Shown here: in pieces, positions 34,721-45,197 of the stretch
Position numbering within the stretch: the first letter of the stretch is position 1
Layout: every line of letters starts with the position of its first letter
Assembly (NCBI GenBank): GCA_009760855.2
Contig: WPIO01000021.1
Coordinates: 1,965,001 to 2,029,000 of the forward strand
Reading direction: 5' to 3'
Length of the DNA stretch: 64,000 bases
Origin: Cristatella mucedo
Taxonomy: Eukaryota; Bryozoa; Phylactolaemata; Cristatellidae
The notes under the pieces: model-generated
What the model was told of the DNA's origin: nothing
The model's input: the letters and a program-made list of their open reading frames with translations, nothing else
Databases searched by the model: none
Made by a program: the position numbers and the translations under genes

Positions 34721-36779
34721 ATTTCCGAGTGCCGCTAAAACGGGCTGTACAATTTTGTGCTAAGTGTGTTTTTTTTATCTGAATCTGAAGTACTTCTGAT
34801 TCGAAAGTCCCTTTATTTGTTATGCATTTTTCTTAATGACTCTGAATGTATCTAGTTCACAGTAACCGAGGCACGCAATGGGCATCACGATGATTCGTGC
34901 CGTTGGTCTCGAATTTGTGGCTGTCTACTACTTCCGCGAATGCCGTAAATGTCTTATCTATCGGCTTGACTGTCGTATGACTGGCTTAAAGTGGTTTTCA
35001 CCGTAGCAGGGGCCTTTTAGTGTTAGTTATTACTCAATGCAAACAAAGCAGCCATCTAGCGAACCCTATTTTTTATTTATCTCCATATTGATGAAATACC
35101 GTAGATTGAAGGAGGTGGGTTGAATGATTTCACTACTCTGTACTAGAGATGAGCTGCCTCTAGGTATAAGCGTTATCATTAGCTGATTTTGAATCTGTTT
35201 ATCTCTTAACCCAACATGCTACGAAATATTCGTTCGAACACCCTTTGTTTATCTACATTCCTTTCCATTCTTTCTTTATTTCTGTTTTTACTTCTATTTC
35301 ATAACCCTTTTTGTGAGGCCCAAGCTAGCATGTGCAAAATCTCGCGGGTTATTACGTCTCGCGTATTCTTTACATCTACGACAATCCTCTGTAAAAATAC
35401 GAGAAAGACGTGGTAAGATTCATTTTATTTAAGCGGCCCCTTTTATCCGCAATCAAGTCAGTAGGTATTAGTTGCATTTGGTAAAATACATGAAGAGAGG
35501 GTTAGTGGGTGTCGAAATCGCCGTGACCTAAACTCATGACGGTACCAAAACTTAAAAACAGTTAGCCAACTAATTAGGTTAATTTCAAACGCAGCCTCAT
35601 TTTTTTCTTCTGACGAAGACATTAACAGTTATCTGCAGTATTTGATAGCTATTTTTAGTTATTTAGAGTTACACGAGTTTTTTGTTTACGAATCCAAGGT
35701 ATTTGCAAGGTCTCATCAAACCAACCCATACGGAAGAAAGCAATAGGCTCTAGATAAGATGACACCCTCCGTACTGAATGCCATTGGCAACTGGCACGTC
35801 GTTAAAGAGACTGTCTTACGATACACATCACATATTTAGCCTAGCGACCGCTTATTTAAGTACTTCTCATTATTTGATGGATCGTGCTATACATAATTGA
35901 AGACAATAATATGTCGAGTAAAGCAGTGGTAATAAAAATGAAATCCTCTGAAGAGTATCATTTTGTATGAAACTGATAATTTCATCGGGTCCAATTCCAA
36001 GCAAGCAAGGCCAAATTGCTGTAATATAATTCAAGACAAGGCTTTCGCAGTCAGGCTGTCTGAGGGATTTATATGCACGTTGGCTCTTGCTTTGAGGCCA
36101 GTCTGGGCGTGCGTTGCTATCAATATCTCTCGTTAGGGCCAGTCTTGGTTGTTGCCATCAATCACTCCATCGAGGCCAGCACGGGCGTGGAAAGCTCCTT
36201 CATCTGCCCATGTAAATGTGGACATCCTCTTCGTACCTTCCTTGTTCAAGCCTTTTCTGTCACCTTATCTGGATGTTTACTGAAATCCCAACGCATGTCG
36301 GCAGTGCGTTCGCGGTAAATCTAAGTCGTAAACCGTTGAAAGGGACTTACGAATCGGTCATCGGAAACTTGAACCTTACGATAGATTTTCGGTCAGCCGT
36401 CAGCGTTAGCTTCCGACGATACATAGTCCTGGTCCTCCATACCCATTCAATGGATGCCCCTGCCCTGGTCAGCAGACACCAGACGCCGCTTTCTCATGCT
36501 CGATGTTCGATGGATGCGGCTACTATTGTGTATTATTAGTCTGGCGAAGAAACGTCACGCTTGGCTTAGCTCATTAGCTACCGCAGCTGAGGATGCTGAT
36601 CTAGCCAAGCTTCATGTAAAAGGTCTTGCTCTGTCCACCGATGAGCATATGCTTTAATTTCCGGTCATAGCTGTAACCGTGGCATTCAAAATTTGCCGCA
36701 AGCAAATGCTGTATTCCTTCAAAGAGTGCAGAAATTAAATTTTCCTTTCAGACTCGCAGGTTTGACATAGTAGTGAAGG

Positions 36780-36895
36780 TACTAGCCCCGCCCATGGCCT
36801 CGCCGAAGTTGTGGAGTCGAGCTCCGTCGCTTATGTGAAGCACGTGAATAGAGATTAAGTTCTCGTAGGGCGCCATCAAAATGAATTATATTTAT
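36780..36895 (+). mobile_element. Possible SINE with L2-like tail (unit A copy)
   Basis: GGCCTCGCCGAAGTTGTGGA then GTCGAGCTCC (B-box-like), followed by AATAGAGATTAAGTTCTCGTAGGGCGCC, an L2 family 1 hairpin-like end. The equivalent site in unit B is 47025-47135. It may be a SINE that shares its 3' end with L2. Confidence 0.4.
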
Positions 36896-37548
36896 ACTTA
36901 AGACTCAATGAAGCCTAGGCCACATGCACGTGAACGTATGAGATCACAGCGTCTTATACGGATTGATCTATTAAAATAGCAACCACGTCCACAACTAACC
37001 TTTCCTGGATAAGAAGTGAACAAAGGTATTTTTTAGAAAAACCAGTCCGCTAGCCTGTAACCATAAGTAGCATAGCTCGGGGTATGCGCCGCAGATCGGG
37101 GTAGGCATCAAGCGGCAAACCATTTAAAAGTGAGTAAATGATTGCCGATTGAATGGCATAATTTGAACACCTACACGACGGCCCAGGAAGCTATCAGACC
37201 CTTTAGGTTTCAGTGGACAAAAATATAGCTATATATACATACAGCTATACAGCTATAGGCAGCACACGTCTGCCTGCACACGTAAGAGAATCATTCGGAA
37301 AAAAGTTTCAAATTACCAGCCGATCAACGCATGTAATTGAGAGATTGAGTGATCACTTAGATTTAGCTACCACACAGATAGCTTCACTTGTAGCTCCGCC
37401 CTCGTAAACAACACCAGTCGCCGAATATTGGCTCAGTGGCCTGAGCTTTGCTGGTGGCATTCGAGCCAGGTCCTGACGGCTTCAAGGCAGGAAGGGTCAT
37501 CAGTGGCGGTTCATGCTACTAGGGCCGCTGGAAACCCCAGAGAGTACC

Positions 37549-38156
37549 CTATACTGCTCTCGCAGCACAGTCGACCCTGCCAGCAGCCCACACAATCCAG
37601 GCGACGTTGGCGTTCATTAGTCTGGCAAACTCCAACTGCCTGGCAAACTCCTACCACTGCTGCTGCCGCCGCCGAAACCGCATCCTGTTTAACAGGGCGT
37701 TTGGATTGAAGGCCTCGAGTCGGGCAACTCTAGCTGAAGCCGGGCTGTTCGTAGGCATTGGAGGAAAGGCTTCACCTCGTTTCGATGAGCTGAGTGATTG
37801 AAGCTGCATCGACTGGTAAGTCGGCGGTTGTGTTGGTAGCTCTTCCGCGACCATTGGAGCGGTCGGCTGCTGCCTTGGCAGTCTGTCTGGACGCTCTGCT
37901 GCCGTGGGTGCACCTAAGTACCGCACAGGCGGCATCCGGAACTGCTGAGCCTGAGACGACGGTGTCGTCGCAGCAGGTAAAATCATCAAGCGCCGTCGAA
38001 TCAAGCTCGCCGCCGCCTGCGGTCCTTCAACACCATCTGCCAAATGCTGGCTTATCTCGTCACCGGCATTGTTCTTCCGGCCGGCTCCGAGGTCCTGTGG
38101 TTCGGCATTCACTTCGCCCCATCGTTCCTTGGTAGCAGGCGCTTCGACCGGGTTAG
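37549..38156 (-). pseudogene. Proline-rich gene, exon 2, broken copy in unit A
   Basis: Paralogue of the intact exon at 47828-48442. Shared blocks are TPSSQAQQFRMPPVRYLGAP (against IPSSQAQQFRLPPVQHPDAP), PTQPPTYQSM, PPMPTNSP and FNPNALL. The 3' splice site TTATTTTGCAG and the stop codon position (TAG, 37549-37551) are conserved. A one-base deletion about 12 bases into the exon shifts the frame, and a second frameshift before the C-terminal helix makes the frame end early (QQQW stop). Not functional as it stands; product unknown. Confidence 0.65.
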
Positions 38157-38888
38157 CTGCAAAATAAGTGTAAGAGAAACATTTGGAGCGCCAGGTGGGA
38201 GGTGCGGAACCGCGAGAGCTTTAGCAAGTGGAACAGTGATCCGCGAGTCGCTCGCACCTAGCGATCGCATTCGCCACGAGAGGGCCCAGCCACTGAGTCA
38301 GCAACAGCCGGTGCTACGATGCTGGGAGTAGGGCGTGTCGCCTAGATTGACCTAGCCAAATCAAAGCGTCTCCTCCAGCTCATCCGTTAAAACTGCACAG
38401 CGATCTACGGACGGACTTAATTTCCTCTGTTACGGCAGACGGCGCAGGCAGCGCGCCGTCGAATAGAGTTCATGCATACAGGCCCTGGAGGCACATTCTC
38501 CGACATCTTGCAGCGTCCTGGCGCCGTCGGCCGACAGCAAAGAAGGGGGCCGATCGACTAGAAAAGCAGTGGCTTATGGCACCACACAAGGCACAGCTGC
38601 TTCAGCTGACCGATAGACGCCATCGTGCGAGAAGCCAGCCATTGCGGCAGCTGGAGGACATTGCGACCGCGAACTTGCGACACTCGAGAATGTCGCGACG
38701 ACAACCAGAACGAAGTGCGTTTAGGCGGGGCCCCCTGCGGCCCAGCCGTGGAGGCAGCGTCGCATGGTAACGTCGCCAGTAACTCGATCGCCAGTAACTC
38801 AGCAAAGAGTGACGCATCAGCTCGACGCTGTCTTGCTTAGCAAGAAGCAACAGATTTACAACGAAACGTGCTCGCCCGCACCTCTTAC

Positions 38889-38924
38889 CTCGGGGAAATC
38901 GCCTTTTCGGCTTGGCGCCGCCAC
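38889..38924 (-). pseudogene. Proline-rich gene, exon 1, copy in unit A
   Basis: Counterpart of 50337-50372. It reads VAAPSRKGDFPE: the start ATG has become GTG. The splice donor CCCGAG|GTAAGA is retained. The intron to exon 2 would be 732 bp, shorter than in unit B because the L2 inserts are absent. Confidence 0.55.
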
Positions 38925-39149
38925 ACTGCCTTAGCGTGAGCTCTAGGCGACCATTATTAACGAGCTCTTGGGCTCCAGCAATGTGACTGCTGGGAAGCGC
39001 CTGGCAAGAATATCAATTTTCCTGGTGCGGTATGTAGATATATTATATTTATGAATACTTTGTATTTATATCGAAGCTTTTTCCGAAAATCCAAGACGCA
39101 GAAATATTGTTGACGGGCCGAAAAAACCGTAAAAGGAAGAACTCTCCCA

Positions 39150-39445
39150 CTGAGGATGAACTACTCTCCAACTGCCGACTATGGCACATCTTTTTCAGCG
39201 GTCCTGAACTGCTACTTCTATGCTACTCACTACCTCAACTGCTCTCCTGACTCTGCTATGCTTCCCACTTTCTCTTTGTTGCGTGAGACGAAGTCTGTTG
39301 GCTACCGAATGCGTACCGAAAGCCGCTTAGGCTGTGAGTGCTCTATACAAAACTCTCCTGCGTCACACCCACATGGTCTTTATGACTTTGTGGAGTTACT
39401 GAAGGAGATACATTGCATTACATTACTATACAACTCTTTCTCATA
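39150..39445 (+). mobile_element. L2 family 2, 3' part, inserted in unit A only
   Basis: The open frame 39156-39446 begins NYSPTADYGTSFSAVLNCYF and matches the C-terminus at 33874-34194. It ends in GGAGATACATTGCATTACAT. Unit B lacks it at the corresponding position (near 50,705), so it inserted after the A/B duplication. Confidence 0.8.
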
Positions 39446-39999
39446 GGTTCGGTGTCCAGGTTCACTGCAGTGTTAGAATTCATGGAATCCAAAAGTTAAA
39501 AGAAATACCTGACGTGTAGTGATGACATTCATTCACAAGGAAACCCATGATGAGCGCGTTGGGGGCTTCATTACAATTCAAAATTTACGAGCTCTTGCGC
39601 CGTTTTTGGCTGCAGCCGTAACGACATTTATCCGACGGGCGAAACCTTAAATGCGATTGGCCCTATTTGCCACGTTGGGCACAATCAGGACTGACTGTAC
39701 AACGAATGTGACGCTAGACATATCTTAAATCACGCTTTTTTCATGTTTAACGAGCAGTTGCTCTTGTTCAACGTGTAGCTTCTGAAGTGCTTACATTCTG
39801 AGGGATTCAGATTCTAGCGTCATAGAGAACTGCGTTTATGCTGACTTTTTTGAGATGAAAAGCTCTGCATTTGAAATGTTTTTGACGATTTTGTGCTGTT
39901 AAACTTTGATTGATTCCTATAGTTATGTGCATTTGACCCGTTTAACAACTTGCCCGTTTTCAACTGGGTGGGCTAGCGAGTGCACGTCCTTACTTATAA

Positions 40000-40130
40000 T
40001 GGCAGCTGACGAGTTTAGGGGCTAGCTAGATGGCTGCTGAGCCCAAATCTCGGTGACACTTCGTCGACAAGCAACAAAAGAAGAAAACGCGCAAGCCTCG
40101 AGCCGAATACTTTCGCTTTGGTAATAAGAC
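40000..40130 (+). repeat. MAAEP segment, copy 1 (unit A)
   Basis: A short segment whose plus strand starts ATGGCTGCTGAGCCCA and has a lysine/arginine-rich continuation (KKKTRKP). It also occurs at 48785-48910 and 51268-51400. Here a stop follows eight codons. A donor-like GGTAATAAG follows at about 40,119. Confidence 0.6.
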
Positions 40131-40309
40131 AATTAGCAACTAAAATATGAAATCGAATGGTCAGCATCAGAAGTCAAAATCAGTTACCTTAATTTAGCGC
40201 CAAGTCAGCCTCAAGTAGCGCACGGAACCTAGGAATAATCTTGGCATCATTGGCAGTGCACTATATAAATGAATTATATTGTATTTTTTTACCGATTCAG
40301 ACTTTATCA

Positions 40310-40744
40310 CTGTAAGAGACTCTAGAGTATTGCTGTGAATGAACATAGATCACCTGAAAAACCACTGAAGTATGGGGTACTTCAGGGCTTTGTGCATGGG
40401 ACTGCTCTTTTCAGTGTGCATACTGCACCTCTTGCTGGTGTGATTATAAAACACAATCTCTTCTTTTACTGGTATGTAGATGACACTCAGTTATAGATAA
40501 GATCTCGTATCCCTCCCAACCACCCACATTCAGAATTCTCTCAACTTCCTTCAGACTATGTTGATGGAATCCGCATATCGATGGCAGCCAACTTTCTTAA
40601 ATTGAATGACGATAAAACCAACCTACTGTTTTATGGGAAAAAGAAAGTTGGTGATTCAAAAAAATTAACAGTTGACACTCACAACTGGCTCTGCCAGCTC
40701 AGGTCCTGTTGAATCTGCACGCTTTCTAGGCGCAAGGACATTTC
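40310..40744 (+). mobile_element. L2 family 1 reverse transcriptase fragment (end of unit A)
   Basis: Contains AACCACTGAAGTATGGGGTA (the PLKYGVPQ motif) and a catalytic-box remnant FYWYVDDTQL near 40,470. Next come ISMAANFLKLNDDKTNLLF and a truncated SARxLG segment, ending at about 40,740 where hAT-like sequence begins. The same fragment ends unit B at 51570-52120. Confidence 0.75.
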
Positions 40745-41069
40745 TTAGGAGGCTTGAGAGTGCCGCTCAAGAGGCCTCTTTAGCTTTGGAGACTTGAAGA
40801 GGAATGATTGTTGATCCAACCGCAACTGTAACCGAGCATCCTCAGCCTTCCGCTCGTCCTCGGTCCAGTGCGTGTGCGCGTGCTTGGACCTAAAAATTCC
40901 CCATGAGATTCTACCGCTTCAACTTGGTGTCGTTGGTGTCGTTGCACACTAAACACGGGGCTTTGCTGCCGCGTTGGACGAAGAATAACGCGTAAGTGAG
41001 TCCGTTCGGGGTTGAAGATAGGTCGTTCGAGGTCAACCTTTTGTACACTGGTATCTTCGCATTCGTTCC
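40745..41069 (-). pseudogene. hAT-like transposase N-terminus with BED-type zinc finger, broken
   Basis: The minus-strand frame from 41,069 reads GTNAKIPVYKRLTSNDLSST, then LTYALFFVQRGSKAPCLVCN, then DTNDTKLKR and a stop at 40,911-40,913. The C-x2-C followed by an LKR element is the first half of the BED-type zinc finger found at the start of hAT (ZBED/GTF2IRD2-like) transposases. After a 25-base disruption, a second frame (40745-40888) reads SKHAHTHWTEDERKAEDARL then QLRLDQQSFLFKSP. This parallels the K-H-A and Q-Q-x-x-F segment that follows the finger in that family. The first finger histidine is lost in the disruption. The assignment rests on motif order, not on a search. What followed is gone: L2 sequence begins at once. 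Confidence 0.5.
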
Positions 41070-41380
41070 GCTATTTAGGCATCGTAATCGGTGTTACTGT
41101 GTGGAAATAGGACTTCAGCAATATGACCATAACGTAGAATAGGTTTGCACTTCACAGCACACACACGTACTGGCAACACTTCTTGACTAAGGGGAACGGT
41201 GCATAAACCGAGAACAGAGAGTGAACTTGTTTACAGCACAACATATATCATCCCTCCTCAGTCAGGCGCTTCCGTTTCATGCAAGCGACCGAGGAGCGAC
41301 CGATCAGTAGCAAAGGAAAACCCTGCGAACCACAGCTTGCGGTGCAACCAGCAGTACAATACAACGTTGACTTACGAGTT

Positions 41381-41418
41381 CAACTCGTATCGTGACGGAG
41401 CTCGTAACTAAAAGTAGT
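41381..41418. repeat. 38-bp repeat resembling a transposon terminus, copy 1
   Basis: The minus strand reads TGAACTACTTTTAGTTACGA then GCTCCGTCACGATACGAG. It resembles, in the same orientation, TGTAACTACTTTGGCTTACG then AGTATCCCAACGAACGAG at about 42,100-42,140. AACTACTTT...TTACGAG sequences are reminiscent of hAT ends, but I could not find the opposite terminus. Confidence 0.4.
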
Positions 41419-41731
41419 TCAACGTCAAATCAATTTTCCCCATAAAAAATGAATTTAAGTGCAATTCTAAACTTCAAAAAAACACACGTATTCAGGTGAC
41501 GTTTTTAAAGCACAAAATGTACTCATAAAAAACAAATAATTTTTACAAACGCAGTACAACAGAGCGAATATACAACTAACGCGCTTGACCAGAGGCGTTC
41601 AAAGGATACTGTGTCCTGGGGAAGAGCTGCCAAAGTTCGGTTTACTGGCCGGGCTTTTTATGGACACGTGGACTGTCTTTACTTACGCCAGGATCTCTAA
41701 GACAACGATACTGTCTAAGTAAAGTACTTAC

Positions 41732-41924
41732 AGCAGCGAAGCCTACCGTAGTCGGTCTGAACCCCGAAGGCTTGCTCTAGTCGCTTGCGGAGAGAACCAC
41801 CAGGCCAAAGCTTGACGTCAAGCCCAGGCAGTGGAAACTCTTCCACCGTCCTTCCATTGCGAGCCTTAGCAACCACACGCTGTTCTTTTGTCCATCCACT
41901 CGCCTCGCTGGCACGCATTTGCAC
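41732..41924 (-). CDS. Candidate 5' coding exon, unknown product
   Basis: The minus-strand open frame starts at an ATG (MQMRASEASGWTKEQRVVAK) and continues as a basic, charged peptide, RNGRTVEEFPLPGLDVKLWP, to QTDYGRLRCC. There it meets a strong 5' splice site, GCTGCT|GTAAGT, at 41,731. That would be a 64-codon first exon ending in phase 1. No downstream exon is identified. The nearest minus-strand coding sequence is the hAT-like BED segment, whose frame I could not connect to it. I do not recognise the protein; it could be a host exon or part of the adjacent DNA transposon. Confidence 0.35.
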
Positions 41925-42099
41925 TCTTTAACACTTTCTGGCACAAAACCGTCACGGCTAATGGCTGCCGCCTCTAGCTGTGTGCAAAGCAGAGTCGCAG
42001 TTCTACAATCAGACTGCGAAACGCGCGAAGTAAAATCAAGGACAATAGCAGTTAGCTCTTAACTAAAAGTAAAAAGCAGCCGAGAGACGGCTCGAGCCT

Positions 42100-42140
42100 C
42101 TAAAACTCGTTCGTTGGGATACTCGTAAGCCAAAGTAGTT
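42100..42140. repeat. 38-bp repeat resembling a transposon terminus, copy 2
   Basis: Direct-orientation partner of 41381-41418, about 720 bp away. It lies just upstream (on the minus strand) of the candidate exon 41732-41924. Confidence 0.4.
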
Positions 42141-42264
42141 ACACAGTGAAGAAGAACAAAAGCGCGACAGCTCAATTAGGCTACGGATCCCTCGATAAAT
42201 AACTAGGGGGCCGCTAGGCCGGACTGGAGCACTAGCTAGATCGGATCAGGCCTACAGGCTGGAG

Positions 42265-42415
42265 CTTGCCGACCTCTGGCCTAGGCAGCGTGGTGCCAGC
42301 ATTCTAAGACTGAGGTCGTAGGCTCCAAATATACTGTGGGCGATTCTTTTTAGCCAACTGCAAGCAGTCGGGACAGCCGGTAAGGTTTTTCGGCTGTAGA
42401 AATAAGGATCTGAAA
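42265..42415 (+). mobile_element. tRNA-derived SINE, decayed
   Basis: CTGGCCTAGGCAGCGTGGTG (A-box region), GTCGTAGGCTCCAAATATAC (B box mutated), CTGTGGGCGATTCTTTTTAG, CAACTGCAAGCAGTCG, then CGGCTGTAGAAATAAGG. It is collinear with the 23085-23240 copy and lies between units A and B. Confidence 0.55.
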
Positions 42416-43762
42416 CCATTTAAAATTAGCTAATGCTACTGCCTAAATTCACTTTTGGCGATACTTTAACGGAGCTGCTTTCCGTATTCGTGTCGGGCCT
42501 TTCACGTTTTGAAATGTTTGCTCTATTTTCAACCAAATAGTTCAGAGAATGGCTTGGCGTGCTCACTTAAATACTTGGCGATATAGAGGCTGTTATAAGT
42601 AATTTCAAAGTTCTGCGAAAACACACTGTAAAATTTTGCGTAGATCCTGAGTTTTTTAAATCTGAATCTGAAGTATTTCTAATTTAAAAGTCAAAATCTT
42701 TGTAATGAGTATTTTCTTAAGGACCCTGAATGTACCTAATAATGCTAACTGAGGCACGATATGGGAACCACGTGCAGATTTGTGCCGTCGGTGCAGTATT
42801 TGTGCTTACCTATGGCTTCTGCGTCTGCCGTAAGAGCTTAAATGTCGTGTGACAAGCTTAAGGTGGTTTTCGTGGTGGCAGGTGTCCTCTAGTCGTAGGT
42901 AGGACGCATTGCAAACGAAGCAGCCATCTAGCGAACGCAATTTGTTCTATCTCAACGCAATGATGAAATAACGTAGATCGAAGGAGGTGGGTTGACTGGT
43001 TTCGCCAATTTGCTAAGTACGAGCTCCACCCAGATATCAAGCTTATCATTAGTCGACTTTAAATCTGTTCATCTCTAAGTCAAACATGCTAACGAAATAC
43101 TCGTTCTAGCACTTTTTCTTTTACCTCTATTCCATTCCATTCTTTCTTTATTTCTGTGCTTTTTACTTACCTTTCACTTCCACGTTTTACCGCCAAATAA
43201 AGCATAGAAAAACGCTGGCAGAAAATTATGTCTCATGTATTTTTTTGCATCCACGATACGAAAATCGTCGGTAAAGATTTTAGGGAGAAAAAGACGAGGA
43301 ATTTTATTTAAGCGCCGCCTTTTATCTGCAATGAAATCAGCAGGGATCAGTTGCCCTTGGCAAACAATTTATAGAGGGATTTGGCGGCTGTCGAAATCAT
43401 CCTGTCCTAAACTCAACAAGGTACTGAAACTTAACAACAAGTTTGCCAGCTGATTATTGTAATTCCATCCGCATCATCAGTTTTTGCTTCTGGCGAATAG
43501 GTTTACAGCCATTTGCAGAGTTTTTTCAGTTAGCTCTAGTTATTTAAAATCAATCGACTTTTGTATTGTCTTACCTTTAAGTATTACTATTTTAGTGTTA
43601 CTTTAGTATTAGCAACGCCCCACCAAACCAACCTGTGGCCGGAAATTATACGCTCTAGGCGAGAAAAGTCCGACCTTGCTCAATGCAGAAGTCAACTGGC
43701 ACGTCGTTAACGGCACGAACTTCTTATGCACAGCACACATGTGGCCTAGTGAGCACTCACTT

Positions 43763-44436
43763 AATAATAATAATAACAATAACAATGCACTTGCTAAAGC
43801 GCCCTCAGAGAACTCAATCTCTCTCTAAGCACTTTAAATTTGCTGCAAATGGAAATGCGATTGAATGGTGACTAATATCATGCTTGATAAACAAACAAAA
43901 TGAATAAAATGGTTAGGGGTGACATGCACAGGGTCAGCATGCAAATGTGGTTAGTGGCAGCATGCACAGTGTCAGCACGCATAACCACATGAAGGACGAG
44001 TCACAGGGACCAACCAAATGCTGTCCTAAATAGGTGTGTTTTTAAGTTCTTTTTAAACGTGGTAAGGTCAGGGGATGTTGTAACGCAAGTCCGAAGGGAA
44101 TTCCAGACTTTAGGAGAATGCGAACTAAATGCATTGTCTTCAAAGGATTTGAGATTTGTACGAGGTATTCGTAGACTGTTGGATTCCGAAAAGCGGGTTT
44201 TGCTATGCTTGGCCTGATGGGGGAGTATATCTGAAAGGTATGTTGGAGCCAAAGAATGAAGTGACCTGAGAGTGAGCGACAAAACCTTGAAGTCGATCCG
44301 TTGCTTGACTGATAGCCAGTGCAGGTCGGGGAGAAGTGGTGTGCTGAGGCAACTGCGACGCTCACGACAGACAAGCCTAGCTGAGGAGTTTTGCCCCAGC
44401 TGCAATCGCCTGATCGCACATACTGGTAGGCCAGTA
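43763..44436 (-). mobile_element. L2 family 1, 5'-truncated, private to unit B
   Basis: (TAA)n and (CAATAA)n tail, then GCGCCCTCAGAGAACTCAAT, the 3' UTR, and the C-terminal region (minus-strand open frame 44001-44405: MQLGQNSSARLVCRERRSCL, WLSVKQRIDFKVLSLTLRSL). Unit A has an uninterrupted site, CCGCTTATTTAAGTACTTCT (near 35,848), where B has ...CACTCACT, the insert, then AAGTACTTCT. The reading frame is intact over 134 codons, so the insertion is fairly young. Confidence 0.9.
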
Positions 44437-44604
44437 AGTACTTCTCGTTATTTTGATGGCAACTTGCTCTACATTTTCGAAGACAATGATACCCCGAGTG
44501 AAGCAGTGGCAGTAAAATTGAAATTCACTGAAGAGCATCATTCTTTTATAAAGCTAACGGTTTCGTCGTATCTGGATTATATTCAACTTTGAACAAGCCA
44601 GACA

Positions 44605-44640
44605 ATAATAATAATGCACTCGATTGCAATAACGTAAGTT
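44605..44640 (-). mobile_element. L2 family 1 tail scrap
   Basis: ACAATAATAATAATGCACTC then GATTGCAATAACG. It looks like the first bases of a minus-strand L2 end. Too short to be certain. Confidence 0.35.
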
Positions 44641-45197
44641 AAGACGCCAAGATCCCAGGCCGTCCGAGTAGGGTTCATTTTCTAGCAATCTATTGCTTTG
44701 AGGCCAGTCTTGTTGGATGATGCTATCAATCCATGGAGTTGAGGCCAGTCTGGTTGTGCGATGCTACCGATCTTTGGCGTCGAGGCCAGTACGGGCGCAG
44801 TTCGCTTCTTTGCTATCGATCTCTCACGTCGAGGTCAGTCTGGGCGTGGGGTGCTCATTCCTCTGGCCTGATGAATTTGGAAATCCTCATCTGACATCCG
44901 GAGTTGTCAGCCTTTCTCTCGAATTATCCGGACGTTTACCAAAAGCCCAAAACAAGTCGGTAATGCGTTCGGGGTGTGTCTAAGTTTTAAATCGTTTAAA
45001 AGGAAATAAGAATCGGTCATCTATGAAAATGAAATGTTACTATGAATTGTCGATCCCCCGTGAGCATTAGCTTCTGATGATGCATCACCTTTGTAATGGG
45101 CTATCCATTCGATGCCTGCGGTTGCGCTGGTCAGCACAACTGGAAGCCGCTTTCTCATGCTATGTTGATGGACACTGGTACTTTTGTGCTTGATAAT

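Larger units (their letters stand above)
34770..40740. repeat. Large direct duplication, unit A
   Basis: About 6 kb collinear with unit B (42652-52120). Matching landmarks run the full length: AATCTGAATCTGAAGTACTT (34,778) with AATCTGAATCTGAAGTATTT (42,658); GTGGCATTCAAAATTTGCC (36,680) with the same at 46,922; the proline-rich exon (37549-38156) with 47828-48442; GGGCTCCAGCAA (38,970) with 50,409; CAGATTCTAGC (39,808) with 51,107; and a partial L2 reverse transcriptase at the right end of both. Divergence looks high enough to be old. Unit A has one private insertion (family 2 at 39150-39445). Confidence 0.85.

Noticed and set aside
35216-35416. A 66-codon frame with a signal-peptide-like hydrophobic N-terminus
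   Set aside because: The paralogous sequence in unit B (near 43,087) stops after seven codons and is not conserved as protein.
37794-38135. A 113-codon plus-strand frame opposite the proline-rich exon
   Set aside because: Antisense shadow of the GC-rich exon 2. The splice sites and the paralogue comparison support the minus strand.
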